Notes: generated by a model not told the origin, from the letters alone. 64,000 bases of DNA from Asticcacaulis sp. MM231 (GCF_964186625.1 NZ_OZ075108.1:1426001-1490000), one strand, 5' to 3'. Shown: positions 36,869 to 45,672, counted from the first letter of the stretch. Made by a program: numbers and translations.

Positions 36869-37563
36869 GCCTGAAACTAGCTGTCTGGGATGTTGACGGG
36901 ACTTTGATCGACAGCCGGTCGTCCATCTTCCGCGCGGCGGTGGAAGCCGCCCACGCCATCAATATCAGCCCGCCGAGCTATGATGACGTGCGCGCCATCG
37001 TCGGCGTGTCGCTGTTCGACGCCCTGGCCATGATGCGACCCGATCTCGATAATGAGACCATCGCCGCCTACACGCACGAATTCCAGCAGGCCTTCCTGCG
37101 CTTCCACGCCGATCCATCCTTCGCCGAGTCGCTCTATCTCGGCGCCGAGGAAACCCTGCGCGTTCTTAAGGCCGAGGGCTGGCTGATGGGCATGGCCACC
37201 GGCAATTCGCGCCGCGGCGTTACGCGCACGGTTGAAAAACACGGCTGGTTGGATGTGTTTGATACCACCTTCTGCGCTGACGATGGCCCTTCCAAGCCGC
37301 ACCCGCACATGCTCCAGTGCAATCTTGAGGCCCTGGGTGTCGATCCACATGAGGCTGTCATGATCGGCGACGCCACGCACGATATGCGCATGGCCCGCAG
37401 CGCCGGCGTCACCGCCATCGGCGTGTCGTGGGGCTTCCATACGGTCGAGGAATTGCTGGCCGCCGGCGCCGATCATATCGTCCACGATTTCACCGAACTG
37501 AAGGTTTGGCTCGACGCTTTCGAGCCGCAAGCTCTTTCTGAACAAAAACGCGCAAGGTATTGA
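36865..37563 (+). CDS. HAD-superfamily hydrolase, phosphoglycolate-phosphatase-like
   Basis: The 232-residue protein starts with TTG that overlaps the previous stop (TTGA). Motif I is Trp-Asp-Val-Asp-Gly-Thr-Leu-Ile-Asp, motif II Ala-Thr-Gly-Asn-Ser, motif III Lys-Pro-His-Pro, and motif IV Ile-Gly-Asp-Ala-Thr-His-Asp. The cap is of the C1 helical type. The substrate is not evident. It is part of a four-gene run with crcB, the pseudouridine synthase and ATP12. Confidence 0.93.
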   Translation: MSLKLAVWDVDGTLIDSRSSIFRAAVEAAHAINISPPSYDDVRAIVGVSLFDALAMMRPDLDNETIAAYTHEFQQAFLRFHADPSFAESLYLGAEETLRVLKAEGWLMGMATGNSRRGVTRTVEKHGWLDVFDTTFCADDGPSKPHPHMLQCNLEALGVDPHEAVMIGDATHDMRMARSAGVTAIGVSWGFHTVEELLAAGADHIVHDFTELKVWLDAFEPQALSEQKRARY

Positions 37564-37564
37564 T

Positions 37565-38311
37565 ATGAATTACGAAGCCAAGGCGCCTGATAAGAAATCC
37601 AACTCGCTCGGCTTCCGTCCCAAGCGCTTCTGGGGTGGCACAGCCACCGTTGATCTAGAAGGCGGTGTGGGCGTTGCGCTCGATGGCCGGCCGGTCAAGA
37701 CCCCCAAGGGCAAGCTGCTGGTGCTGCCGAACGCCGATCTGGCGCAACGGATCGCGGCCGAATGGTCGGCTGTGGGGGAGTATGTTGATTACGAAGCCAT
37801 GCCGCTGACCCGCCTGGGTTTTGCCAGCGTCGATCGCATGGGCGAGGTGCTGGACGATACCCTGGCCGAGGTGACGCGCTATTCCGAAACCGATCTCCTG
37901 TGCTATCCGGCTGAATATCCGGCGGCCTTGCAGGCGCGTGAGGCGGCCGTCTGGCAGCCGGTTCTGGCCTGGGCGGATGCGACGCTCGATCTGCAGTTCC
38001 AGCAGAACCAGAGCATCATCCATCAGCCGCAGCCGAAGACAACGATCCAGCGAATTCAATCGTTGATTTCCAACACCACGCCTTATGAACAGGCGGGGAT
38101 CATGCTGGCCATTCCCTTGCTGGGTTCGGTCATTCTGGCATTGGCCCTGTGGCGCGGACACCTGAGCGGCGAGGCGGCCTTTGTGGCGTCGCGTATCGGC
38201 GAGGACTTCCAGACCGAGACCTGGGGACGTGATGAAGAGGCCGCCAAGCGCGCTGCCGGCATCCGGGCGCAGGCGCACAGCCTGGAGATCTGGTTCAAGG
38301 CGCTGGCTTGA
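37565..38311 (+). CDS. ATP12-family F1-ATPase assembly chaperone
   Basis: The 248-residue protein matches the ATP12 family: Arg-Phe-Trp-Gly near the start, Leu-Asp-Gly-Arg-Pro-Val-Lys-Thr-Pro, Ala-Ala-Glu-Trp and Asp-Leu-Leu-Cys-Tyr. In mitochondria ATP12 binds the alpha subunit of F1 before assembly. The alphaproteobacterial copies are presumed to do likewise. It starts one base after the HAD stop and overlaps the convergent Mpo1-like gene at its end. Confidence 0.92.
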   Translation: MNYEAKAPDKKSNSLGFRPKRFWGGTATVDLEGGVGVALDGRPVKTPKGKLLVLPNADLAQRIAAEWSAVGEYVDYEAMPLTRLGFASVDRMGEVLDDTLAEVTRYSETDLLCYPAEYPAALQAREAAVWQPVLAWADATLDLQFQQNQSIIHQPQPKTTIQRIQSLISNTTPYEQAGIMLAIPLLGSVILALALWRGHLSGEAAFVASRIGEDFQTETWGRDEEAAKRAAGIRAQAHSLEIWFKALA

Positions 38312-38648
38312 GGTGATCCTCGGCCAGTTGGCGCCGCTTGCTTAAGCCGCCGGTCAGCCACAGAAAGTACATGTGGTAGTCGCCTGCGAAGGACCACAGC
38401 GGGTATTTAAAGGTCGCCGGGCGGTTATGTTCAATGAAGAAATGCCCTATCCAGGCGCAGCCGTAGCCGGCGATCAGGCCCACGACGATCCAGCCCGGCC
38501 AGCCGGTAGAGAGGGTGAGGATCAGCGCGGCAATCCCGCAGGTCGAGCCGAGATAATGCACCGCGCGGGTGGCCGGCAGGCTGTGTTCGCTCAGGTAAAA
38601 ATCGAAAAAGGCGGAATAGGTTGTGTAGCGTTCGGCCATCGGTTTCAT
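38295..38648 (-). CDS. Mpo1-like membrane protein (DUF962)
   Basis: A 117-residue protein with the Tyr-Leu-Ser-Glu-His-Ser-Leu-Pro-Ala-Thr-Arg-Ala-Val-His-Tyr-Leu-Gly motif and Ile-Gly-His-Phe-Phe-Ile-Glu-His-Asn-Arg-Pro-Ala-Thr-Phe, both hallmarks of DUF962. The yeast relative Mpo1 is an Fe(II) dioxygenase acting on 2-hydroxy fatty acids; whether the bacterial protein does the same is not known. Two or three hydrophobic segments are visible. Confidence 0.88.
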   Translation of the reverse strand: MKPMAERYTTYSAFFDFYLSEHSLPATRAVHYLGSTCGIAALILTLSTGWPGWIVVGLIAGYGCAWIGHFFIEHNRPATFKYPLWSFAGDYHMYFLWLTGGLSKRRQLAEDHLKPAP

Positions 38649-38671
38649 CCCTTTTGACCGAGCTTAACACA

Positions 38672-39820
38672 TCATCCCCCCTTTTTGAACGGCGATGCTT
38701 CCTCTTCGAGCATCTGCATCTGTTCCACCACAGCTTCGCGTTCGCGCTTCAGATAATCTTCGACCGGTGCGCGCAGGCGCTTGTCGCGGATATAGTGCGC
38801 CGAATAGACCGGGTTGGGCAGGTAGCCGCGTGACAGCTTGTGCTCGCCTTGCGTGCCGGCTTCAACGCGCTTTAAGCCCCGCGCAATGGCGAAGTCGATG
38901 GCCTGATAATAGCAGACCTCGAAATGCAGGAAGGGGATATCGATCAGCGTGCCCCATTGGCGGCCGTAGAGCGTGTCGCCGCCGATAAAGTTGATGGCGC
39001 CGGCCACCGCCTCATCGCCGTCATAGGCAAAGACCAGCGCCAGTTGGTCACGCATGGTCTCGGCGATACGGCTGAAAAAGGCCCGCGTTAGATAGGGCGA
39101 ACCCCACTTGCGGTCATAGGTGCTCTCGATAAAGGCGTACATCTGATCGAGATGGGTGTCCGTGATGTCAGAGCCGACATGCCAGCGCAGATCAACGGTT
39201 GACTGGACGTCGCGGCGTTCGCGCCGGATTACCTTGCGGCGGTTGGAGGAGAGGGCGGCAAGGAAATCATCAAAGGTGGCGTAGCCGTTATTGTCCCACC
39301 AGAACTGCTGGTCCTGACGTTGCAGCAGGCCCATACCGCCCATCATCTCCCATTCGTCGTCACGTGGGAACGTAATGTGCAACGAAGACAGCTTGTTGGT
39401 CTCGCACAGGGATATGGCGGCTTTCGCCAGCGCCTGCCGCACCTCCGGATCGGGCGAGATCAGGCGGCTGCCGGTCACGGGCGTGAAGGGCACGGCGCCT
39501 TGCAGCTTGGGGTAATAGTCGCCACCGGCCTGTTCATAGGCGCGTGCCCACGACTGATCGAAGACGTATTCGCCCATCGAATGGTATTTGACATAGAGCG
39601 GCATGACGCCGCGCACCACGCCGGCTTCATCGCTTAAGGAGAGATGGATGGGCTGCCAGCCGCTGGCCTGATCAACGCAGGCTGTCGCCTCAAGCGCATC
39701 GAGATAAGCAAAGGATGTGAAAGGGTTATCGTCATCCCTTAAACTATTCCATGCGGTTTCGCCGATCTCGGCGATGCGGCTGTGAATTTTAAGCGTCAGG
39801 GCAGGGGACATGTTCGCCAT
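38672..39820 (-). CDS. FemAB-like N-acyltransferase (DUF482 family)
   Basis: The 382-residue protein has the DUF482 pattern: Asn-Pro-Phe-Thr-Ser-Phe-Ala-Tyr-Leu near the start, Trp-Ala-Arg-Ala-Tyr-Glu-Gln, Tyr-Tyr-Pro-Lys-Leu, Phe-Thr-Pro-Val-Thr-Gly, and a C-terminal Glu-Ala-Gly-Thr-Gln-Gly-Glu-His-Lys. The fold is GNAT-like and related to FemAB peptidoglycan-bridge enzymes, but the substrate is unproven. The start is uncertain: ATG at 39820, ATG at 39811 or GTG at 39853, none with a strong ribosome binding site. Confidence 0.88.
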   Translation of the reverse strand: MANMSPALTLKIHSRIAEIGETAWNSLRDDDNPFTSFAYLDALEATACVDQASGWQPIHLSLSDEAGVVRGVMPLYVKYHSMGEYVFDQSWARAYEQAGGDYYPKLQGAVPFTPVTGSRLISPDPEVRQALAKAAISLCETNKLSSLHITFPRDDEWEMMGGMGLLQRQDQQFWWDNNGYATFDDFLAALSSNRRKVIRRERRDVQSTVDLRWHVGSDITDTHLDQMYAFIESTYDRKWGSPYLTRAFFSRIAETMRDQLALVFAYDGDEAVAGAINFIGGDTLYGRQWGTLIDIPFLHFEVCYYQAIDFAIARGLKRVEAGTQGEHKLSRGYLPNPVYSAHYIRDKRLRAPVEDYLKREREAVVEQMQMLEEEASPFKKGG

Positions 39821-39907
39821 ATAGTGCGTTGGAGGACAGGCAGGAAGCCCCACCCCTATCTTTAACTATGTGCGATGATCTTCGCGCCGACAAGCGGCAT
39901 AGTGTGT

Positions 39908-39931
39908 CCTCCCCCGCCGGGACGGGGGAGG
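39908..39931 (-). terminator. Hairpin after the TonB receptor
   Basis: A perfect 9-base GC stem (CCTCCCCCG / CGGGGGAGG, six-base loop) lies ten bases past the receptor stop. No T run follows on the minus strand, so termination strength is uncertain. Confidence 0.65.
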
Positions 39932-39940
39932 AGGTTAGAT

Positions 39941-41803
39941 TTAGAACAGCTTGGCTTGCAGGCCCACCCAGACGCGGCGGCCGGTCTGGCCATAACCGCC
40001 GGCGGTCTGGTAGCGGCTGTCGCCGGCGTTCTCGATACGACCATAGAGGCTGAGGCGATCATTGAGCGTATAGTTCGCGCGCAGGTCGGCCAGATCATAG
40101 GCCTTGAGCATACCGGTATAGGCGGTATCCAGCGCCTCGCCGACATGACGCAGGCCAAGGCCCAGGTTCAGCTTGTCGGTCGCGGTCCAGGTCAGGTCGA
40201 CACTGCCCATCTGATCCGGACGGCGCGGCAGCAGGCCGCCATTGCCATCGCGGGCGTGCAGGAAGCTGTAATTGCCACGCAGGTTCAGGGAATCGGTCAG
40301 GTCCTTTGACAGTTCCAGCTCGACACCGCGCGTTTCGGTGCGGCCGATATTGCCGTAGCAGCCGTAGGGCTGGGCGAGCGTGCAGGTGTCGTAAACGAAG
40401 TCGATCTGGTCGCGCACCGAGCGGGTGAACAGGCTGACGCTGAACAGGCCGCCGTCAAAGCCATAATCGACGCCGCCGTCGAGCGTGGTCGATTTTTCCT
40501 CGACCAGGGTGGCCGTGCCGTAATCGCTGTAAAGCTGATAGAGGCTCGGCACCTTGACGCCCTGACCGGCGCTGGCATGGAGGCGCAGGTGTTCGCTTAG
40601 GGGCGCATTGACCGTCACCTGTGCGATGTCATTGCCGCCGAAGGACGAGGCGTCGTCATGGCGGGCGCTTAAGGCCACATCAAGGGGGCCGAAATCGTGG
40701 GTCACCTGACCGTAGACGCTGGCCAGCGTAGAGGAGGCCTTAAGCGGCAAAGGGTTCGGATCCCAGCTTGCGGGGTAGGCCACGCTCATGGTGTCGCGCT
40801 CGTAGCTCAGGCCACCGAGAAGACGTGTGGCGTCGGTCAGGCGATAGCTGATGTGGTAATCGGCGGCTTCAATATGACCATTGGCGACATAGTTGGGCGA
40901 AGAATTGGGGTTGTAATTGTTGCTGTCATTATCGGTGACGCTGAACGAGAGGGTCTGTTCGCCTTTTGTAAAGCGGTGCGTCAGGGCGACGACCGAGAGA
41001 GTGTTGCCGTTCTTGCCGAAATCGCCGGTATCCATGAAGTTGTAGGGAGCGACCGGGTTATAGCCGTCGAAATCACCGCGGCTGTGGCTGGTGGTCGAGA
41101 AGGCCTGCGCGCTGAAAGCTTCGTTGAAGTCGTAGCGCAGCTTGCCGTTCAGCGTGGTCTGGGTGAAGCCGTCCTTTTCCGCGCCGCCGGCAAAGCTTGA
41201 TACGCCACGGTCATTATAAGTGCTGCCCGACAGACGCCAGGTCAGACCGCCTGTTTTGCCGCCGATACCGGCGCGGGCCGAACCGTATTCATCGAAGCCT
41301 TCGATACGAAGATCGCCTTCGAGCGGTTGGGACGGGGTGCGCGAGGTGATGCTGACCACGCCGCCCATAGCGCCGGAGCCCCACAGGGTCGAGAGCGGGC
41401 CGCGCAGCACTTCGATGCGACTGGCATCATCCGTGCTGACCAGGCCGAGATTGGTGCCGCCGCCCACCTGCGCCGGATCATTCAGGCGCACGCCATCGAG
41501 AATATAAAGCGTGTGGTCGGCACCGGCGCCACGGATCGAGGCGGTGGTGGCCGTGCCCGGACCGCCGGTGCGGGCGATGCTCAGATCGGGCGTGCGGGTC
41601 AGGAGATCGGCGACGAACAGCGACTGGTAGGCTTTGATATCGGCATCGCTCAGCACGGCGACGCTCTGGCCGAGCTTGGACACCGGCAGGGTTTCGCGGG
41701 TGATCGAAACGACGACTTCGGTCGGCGCCTCGTCGGCGTGGGCAAAGACGGGCAGGGCCAGAAGCGAGGCGGTGAGGAAAAGGGTAGTCTTGGAGTTCAG
41801 CAT
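39941..41803 (-). CDS. btuB: TonB-dependent outer-membrane receptor, vitamin B12 type
   Basis: The 620-residue protein has a signal peptide (Val-Phe-Ala-His-Ala-Asp, residues 19-24), a TonB-box-like Glu-Val-Val-Val-Ser-Ile, a plug domain with Leu-Asp-Gly-Val-Arg-Leu-Asn-Asp-Pro and Ile-Glu-Val-Leu-Arg-Gly-Pro, and a beta-barrel ending in phenylalanine, as outer-membrane proteins do. Size and plug resemble BtuB, which imports cobalamins. A cobalamin riboswitch in its leader supports a B12-type substrate. No other transport genes are adjacent. Confidence 0.9.
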   Translation of the reverse strand: MLNSKTTLFLTASLLALPVFAHADEAPTEVVVSITRETLPVSKLGQSVAVLSDADIKAYQSLFVADLLTRTPDLSIARTGGPGTATTASIRGAGADHTLYILDGVRLNDPAQVGGGTNLGLVSTDDASRIEVLRGPLSTLWGSGAMGGVVSITSRTPSQPLEGDLRIEGFDEYGSARAGIGGKTGGLTWRLSGSTYNDRGVSSFAGGAEKDGFTQTTLNGKLRYDFNEAFSAQAFSTTSHSRGDFDGYNPVAPYNFMDTGDFGKNGNTLSVVALTHRFTKGEQTLSFSVTDNDSNNYNPNSSPNYVANGHIEAADYHISYRLTDATRLLGGLSYERDTMSVAYPASWDPNPLPLKASSTLASVYGQVTHDFGPLDVALSARHDDASSFGGNDIAQVTVNAPLSEHLRLHASAGQGVKVPSLYQLYSDYGTATLVEEKSTTLDGGVDYGFDGGLFSVSLFTRSVRDQIDFVYDTCTLAQPYGCYGNIGRTETRGVELELSKDLTDSLNLRGNYSFLHARDGNGGLLPRRPDQMGSVDLTWTATDKLNLGLGLRHVGEALDTAYTGMLKAYDLADLRANYTLNDRLSLYGRIENAGDSRYQTAGGYGQTGRRVWVGLQAKLF

Positions 41804-41942
41804 GTGAACGGTCTTTCAGTCAGAAACGAAAGCCGTAAACCGCGCATGACGAAGCCTGCGCCGGTTACGGCTCACAAGGTATCGTCTCTCAAGCTATATA
41901 GACTTGCTCGCGCTGCACTTCCCGGCCACGCAAAGGACGACA

Positions 41943-42118
41943 GCCAAGGCAGGTCTCCTGACTCGCGCCTCGAACGCTTCGCTGCCGTCTTCCCCGCAGA
42001 TACGAGTGACATAAGGCAGCAAGGCTCGGCGCTTACAGTTGCGGGGACAGTTTGGGCCTCTAACCCAATTCCCTATTATCCTGCGGTTTTGACGCGCAGG
42101 CACCATTGGCACGGGCGG
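41943..42118 (-). promoter_or_regulatory. Cobalamin riboswitch
   Basis: Read on the minus strand, this leader shows the conserved cobalamin-riboswitch parts in order: a ggtgcctgc start, aatagggaa, the ctgtccccgcaactgtaagcg core, gcggggaagacgg, and the B12-box-like gagtcaggagacctgcc end. It lies 140 bases before the TonB receptor start. It should shut off the receptor when cobalamin is plentiful. Confidence 0.95.
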
Positions 42119-42181
42119 GTGCTAGGGCCTGAACTGCGGCGCGTCAAGCCTTCAAACGCGCCTTTCGCCACAATGTATCTT

Positions 42182-43501
42182 TTAGGAATTGATCCTGACG
42201 ACCGAAACGATCTTGTTAAAGAGTGCGGTCATGGCTTCATTGATGCCCTGACTGGGGCTGACTTCAAAATAAAGCCCGGGTGAAGCACAGGCTTCCATTT
42301 GGGTGGCAACTTGGGACGGATTTGAATTTGGTGGTAAAAATTTCTGAACATAGCTCTTGAAGAAACCGTCATTCGGAGCCGGCTGATAGGTCGTGTACAG
42401 CACCGCGATCCGAACGCCTCGGCTTTTGATGTCTGTACACTGTTTAGTATCCAGCGGTGTGATGCGACGGCAGGGGTTATTGGCAATATTGTTGTAAGCG
42501 CAATCGTAACCGTCGTTAAGACCATCCGATACAAAGAACAGCACCTTTTGCGCCGTTGACGAAGATGTGCCAGTTCCAGGCGTGCCGATAAGGCTGTTCA
42601 TACCTGTGAGCACGGATTTGAAATTCGTCTGACTGTCGTTATTGTAGTTCTGCCTAAGTGTGGTCATTAAATCGATCTTGGCGGCGTTCGCAGCGGAGGC
42701 GGTAAGGTCCGTGGTAAGGGCGCTGACCTTGTAAGGTTGAGGTGCTTTGAGATCGATTGCATCTGCAGCCATCCCGAAATGATAAATTGCCATGCGATAT
42801 TGCCCGGCAATTGTTTGGGTCTTCTGGGCTGTCGTCATAAGGTTCTGTGTGGCCTGACGCACAACATCAATCCGCGTGGTGGCGCCGTACTTTTTCGCTT
42901 TTGTGTAGTTGTCTTTGCCTGCGTTGGCGCCGGTTTCGTGGCAGGCGAAGGCACAACCGATCTTATCGTCCATAAGCTTGATATCTGCTGTTGTTGCTCC
43001 CAAGCCCATTGAGGGAGTGTTATCGAGCAGCAAATAAAAATCAATAAAGGGCGGCATGCTCGCCTGCGATTTCGACGTCACCGAAACGGGGAGCGTGCTG
43101 AATCCGAAAAGGCCCAGCATATAGGGCTTGTAGTTCGCGGTGACCGTGACCGTCGAGGTGATCAGCGTGCCGTCCTTCATCACCTTGGCTTTGGGCGTGA
43201 CAGCGCTCAGTTCCGCGTGCGTTGCCATGTCGGAATAGAAAATACTGACAGCCTGTGTTTCGCCGGCGGAGATTTCACCGGAACCCATGGTCTGACCGAT
43301 CTTGTAAGCGACCGAATTAATGGCCACGGAACCGACGCTGGCCACATCCGCCGAATCCTGAAGCTCGGCACGTAGGCCGATGACGCGGCTGAAATCGATC
43401 GCGCCGGCAACGAACATAAACAAAACAGGCACAGCTAGCGCTATGATCATGATGACATTGCCGCGCACATCGAGCGCAAAAGTTCGCAGTTTATTCAGCA
43501 C
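42182..43501 (-). CDS. TadG-like protein with a von Willebrand factor A domain
   Basis: The 439-residue protein begins with a TadE/TadG-type N-terminus: a short basic stretch, Arg-Gly-Asn-Val-Ile-Met, and one long hydrophobic helix (residues 15-37), then Ser-Arg-Val-Ile-Gly. A vWA domain starts near residue 155 with the metal-site motif Asp-Asn-Thr-Pro-Ser, a variant of Asp-x-Ser-x-Ser. Several paired cysteines are present. TadG proteins belong to tight-adherence pili, but no other tad gene is in the window, so this copy is an orphan here. Confidence 0.82.
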   Translation of the reverse strand: MLNKLRTFALDVRGNVIMIIALAVPVLFMFVAGAIDFSRVIGLRAELQDSADVASVGSVAINSVAYKIGQTMGSGEISAGETQAVSIFYSDMATHAELSAVTPKAKVMKDGTLITSTVTVTANYKPYMLGLFGFSTLPVSVTSKSQASMPPFIDFYLLLDNTPSMGLGATTADIKLMDDKIGCAFACHETGANAGKDNYTKAKKYGATTRIDVVRQATQNLMTTAQKTQTIAGQYRMAIYHFGMAADAIDLKAPQPYKVSALTTDLTASAANAAKIDLMTTLRQNYNNDSQTNFKSVLTGMNSLIGTPGTGTSSSTAQKVLFFVSDGLNDGYDCAYNNIANNPCRRITPLDTKQCTDIKSRGVRIAVLYTTYQPAPNDGFFKSYVQKFLPPNSNPSQVATQMEACASPGLYFEVSPSQGINEAMTALFNKIVSVVRINS

Positions 43502-43561
43502 CGTGTCGCCCCCAAGTCTGTTCAGCCGGGCGCACTATCGCATAGGATGCTTAAATGATGG

Positions 43562-43852
43562 CTAACCGGCGCCGCGCTTTTCGGACTCTTCCGGTGTCAG
43601 GGTTTGCAGGCTGAGGGCATGGACCGGGCCGGCCAGATCCTCGGCCAGGGCGCTGTTCACCAGCCGCTGTCGGGCGACGCGATTAAGCCCTTCGAAGTGT
43701 TCGGAAACAATAAGTACGGAAAAATGGCTCTCGCCCCCTTCACGCGCGCCCGCATGTCCACTATGTTTGGCGCTGTCGTCGTGAATCTCCAACTGTTGTG
43801 GAGCGAAGGCCTGATTGAGCTTCACGCTTAAACGGTCCGCTACGGTTCCCAT
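43562..43852 (-). CDS. bolA: BolA-family protein
   Basis: A 96-residue BolA protein with [51 protein letters not shown] and Arg-Gln-Arg-Leu-Val-Asn. BolA proteins pair with monothiol glutaredoxins to handle iron-sulfur clusters; grxD lies at 1 kb. It diverges from the J-protein at 43921, an arrangement common in alphaproteobacteria. Confidence 0.94.
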   Translation of the reverse strand: MGTVADRLSVKLNQAFAPQQLEIHDDSAKHSGHAGAREGGESHFSVLIVSEHFEGLNRVARQRLVNSALAEDLAGPVHALSLQTLTPEESEKRGAG

Positions 43853-43920
43853 ACTCTGGCCTCACTTTACAGCTATACGCACGTCGCAATTTTTTAAGAT
43901 CAAAGGATCACTGTCATCAT

Positions 43921-44583
43921 ATGACCGAAGGATTTAAGTTCAAGCCCAAATTCATGGACATGCGTATCCGTCCGCCCAAGGAAGGCGAGGAGAAAACGCG
44001 CAGGCCGGAAGATGATGTCTTGCATCTGAAGCCGGGCGAAAAGCCGTGCGAATGGCCGGAATGCCATAAGGCCGCCACGGCCAGGGCGCCCAAGTCGCGT
44101 GAAATGATGAATGAACACTACAATTTCTGTGTGGGTCACGCCGCCGAGTACAACAAGAACTGGAACTTCTTCGCCGGTATGAGCGAAGGCGAGGCGCGCC
44201 GTCACCGCGAAGCCATCGCCACCGGCGACCGCCCGACGTGGGCCTTCCGCGCCTCGCGCCTCAGCCGCGAAGCGGCCAATGCCGCCGTGAAGGGCACCAA
44301 TTCCAAGACCTTCTTCGATCCGCACAGCGTCTTCGGCGCGGGTGCTGCGCCCATGCGCGACAAGGGCGAACCGGCCGTGCGCCAGTATGGCAAGATCGAA
44401 CGCGCGGCCTTCGCCGATCTCGATCTTGAAGTCGGCGCTACCGCCGAACAGATCCGCGTGCGCTACACCGAGATGCTCAAGCGCTGCCACCCGGATAACA
44501 ACGGCGGCGATCGTTCGGCCGAGGATAAGCTCCAGCGCGTGATCAAGGCCTATAAAGTCCTTAAAAAGATGAGCCTCGCCTAA
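43921..44583 (+). CDS. J-domain protein with an N-terminal cysteine/histidine region
   Basis: The 220-residue protein has its J domain at the C-terminus (residues about 160-218), with His-Pro-Asp near residue 191 in Arg-Cys-His-Pro-Asp-Asn-Asn-Gly-Gly. The N-terminal half is basic, with Cys-Glu-Trp-Pro-Glu-Cys and a later Asn-Phe-Cys-Val-Gly-His, which may bind metal. J proteins activate DnaK; clients are unknown. It is followed by an intergenic palindrome. Confidence 0.9.
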   Translation: MTEGFKFKPKFMDMRIRPPKEGEEKTRRPEDDVLHLKPGEKPCEWPECHKAATARAPKSREMMNEHYNFCVGHAAEYNKNWNFFAGMSEGEARRHREAIATGDRPTWAFRASRLSREAANAAVKGTNSKTFFDPHSVFGAGAAPMRDKGEPAVRQYGKIERAAFADLDLEVGATAEQIRVRYTEMLKRCHPDNNGGDRSAEDKLQRVIKAYKVLKKMSLA

Positions 44584-44594
44584 AATCGCGGTCT

Positions 44595-44652
44595 TTGGCC
44601 GATTAGTGCGTCGGTGTCGCTTGCAGGTACGTAGTGTACCTGCGTCGCTAAC
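44595..44652. repeat. Dispersed palindrome, GCAGGTAC type, copy 1
   Basis: GCAGGTAC and GTACCTGC (44623-44643, five-base loop) followed by GTCGCT, directly after the J-protein stop. A related copy with the same flanking order lies after cobT at 48675-48733. Confidence 0.7.
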
Positions 44653-44701
44653 CTCCTGCTACTCGTCTCAAATCTCACGATTTTCGGAAGGTGGAATGCA
44701 C

Positions 44702-44762
44702 ATTATGTCTCATCCCTTGCGAAGCGGGGGTGGTGGCGAGTTTGTCAAGCCGGAGGGGGCTA
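44702..44762. repeat. Half copy of the cobS-cobT intergenic palindrome
   Basis: These bases match, with some substitutions, the left arm and inner part of the element at 46677-46802, including ggtggcgag-ttgtc and ggagggggc. The GGAGG of this copy is the ribosome binding site of the GFA gene that starts at 44765. Confidence 0.65.
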
Positions 44763-44764
44763 CC

Positions 44765-45214
44765 ATGTCTCAAATCCATAAAGGTGGTTGCCAATGTGGT
44801 GCCATACGTTTTGAGGTTAGCGAACCGCTGGGCCATGCCTCGGTCTGCCATTGCCGTATGTGCCAGAAGGCGTTTGGCAATGTGTTCGCGCCGCTGGTAT
44901 CGGTGCGCGGTACGGATTTCCGTTGGACCAAAACCGAGCCGAAGCGCTTTGCTTCCTCCAATCTGGTCAATCGCGGCTTCTGCCCGGATTGCGGCACGCC
45001 CCTGACCTATGAGGCGCCGGATGGTGTCGCGGTTGCCATCGGCGCTTTCGATCATCCGGAAAGCATCGTGCCGGATATCCAGTTTGGCGTTGAGGCGCGC
45101 ATTTCCTGGATGGATCATGTCAATGACTGGCCGCTTCGCACCACGATGGACGACATCGAAGCGGCGCCATTTCTCGATAAGGTGGTGAGTTATCAGTATC
45201 CGGATGAAGGATAG
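44765..45214 (+). CDS. GFA/CENP-V family zinc protein
   Basis: A 149-residue protein with the zinc-binding pattern of the glutathione-dependent formaldehyde-activating (GFA) family: Gly-Gly-Cys-Gln-Cys-Gly-Ala, then Cys-His-Cys-Arg-Met-Cys-Gln-Lys, then Cys-Pro-Asp-Cys-Gly. Most family members have unknown substrates. The frame is open a further 53 codons upstream but that part is repeat sequence; the ATG at 44765 fits the family and has GGAGG eight bases before it, which lies within a dispersed repeat. Confidence 0.9.
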   Translation: MSQIHKGGCQCGAIRFEVSEPLGHASVCHCRMCQKAFGNVFAPLVSVRGTDFRWTKTEPKRFASSNLVNRGFCPDCGTPLTYEAPDGVAVAIGAFDHPESIVPDIQFGVEARISWMDHVNDWPLRTTMDDIEAAPFLDKVVSYQYPDEG

Positions 45215-45291
45215 GCATGGCTTTTATCAAGCGATTGCGGTTTTCTAGCGGCGTGTTAAAGCTACCAAGGCTGCAATTCTGAAGTGGTATT

Positions 45292-45567
45292 ATGATAAGT
45301 TTTTCGGTCCTTAGTGTTTATAGCCTGCTCTATTACTGTCTGTATCGCGCCTATGAAGCTTTCCAGTGGCGTAAATTTAAAAGACTGGTGCCTGATCGTG
45401 AGGCGTTCACCTTCGGTCTTGAGAATTTCAAGATGTTCTTTGAACTGCTTTTCTCTCCGATAGACCTTACTATGGGGAAAAATCTAAGGCGTATGGTTAA
45501 GGTCAATCGCTTTGCGTTCCCGATTGTCGTGATCGCGGGAGTTGCGGGGATGCTGTTCGGGATTTAG
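45292..45567 (+). CDS. Small membrane protein, unknown function
   Basis: A 91-residue protein with a hydrophobic N-terminus (residues 3-20) and a hydrophobic C-terminus (residues 74-91), and a charged middle. The ribosome binding site is weak. I do not recognise it. It is less GC-rich than its neighbours. Confidence 0.5.
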   Translation: MISFSVLSVYSLLYYCLYRAYEAFQWRKFKRLVPDREAFTFGLENFKMFFELLFSPIDLTMGKNLRRMVKVNRFAFPIVVIAGVAGMLFGI

Positions 45568-45672
45568 GCATGGCAAAAAAATTTGTTGCAGGACAACATT
45601 AGGGTTGTTTCGAGTGTCTTAAAGTCTTAGCTGAAAGGCCTGTCCGTTCGTTACCGAAAGCGTCTGTCCGCC

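Noticed and set aside
44606..44764. N-terminal extension of the GFA protein
   Set aside because: The extra 53 codons translate repeat sequence and match no family; the ATG at 44765 has a good ribosome binding site.
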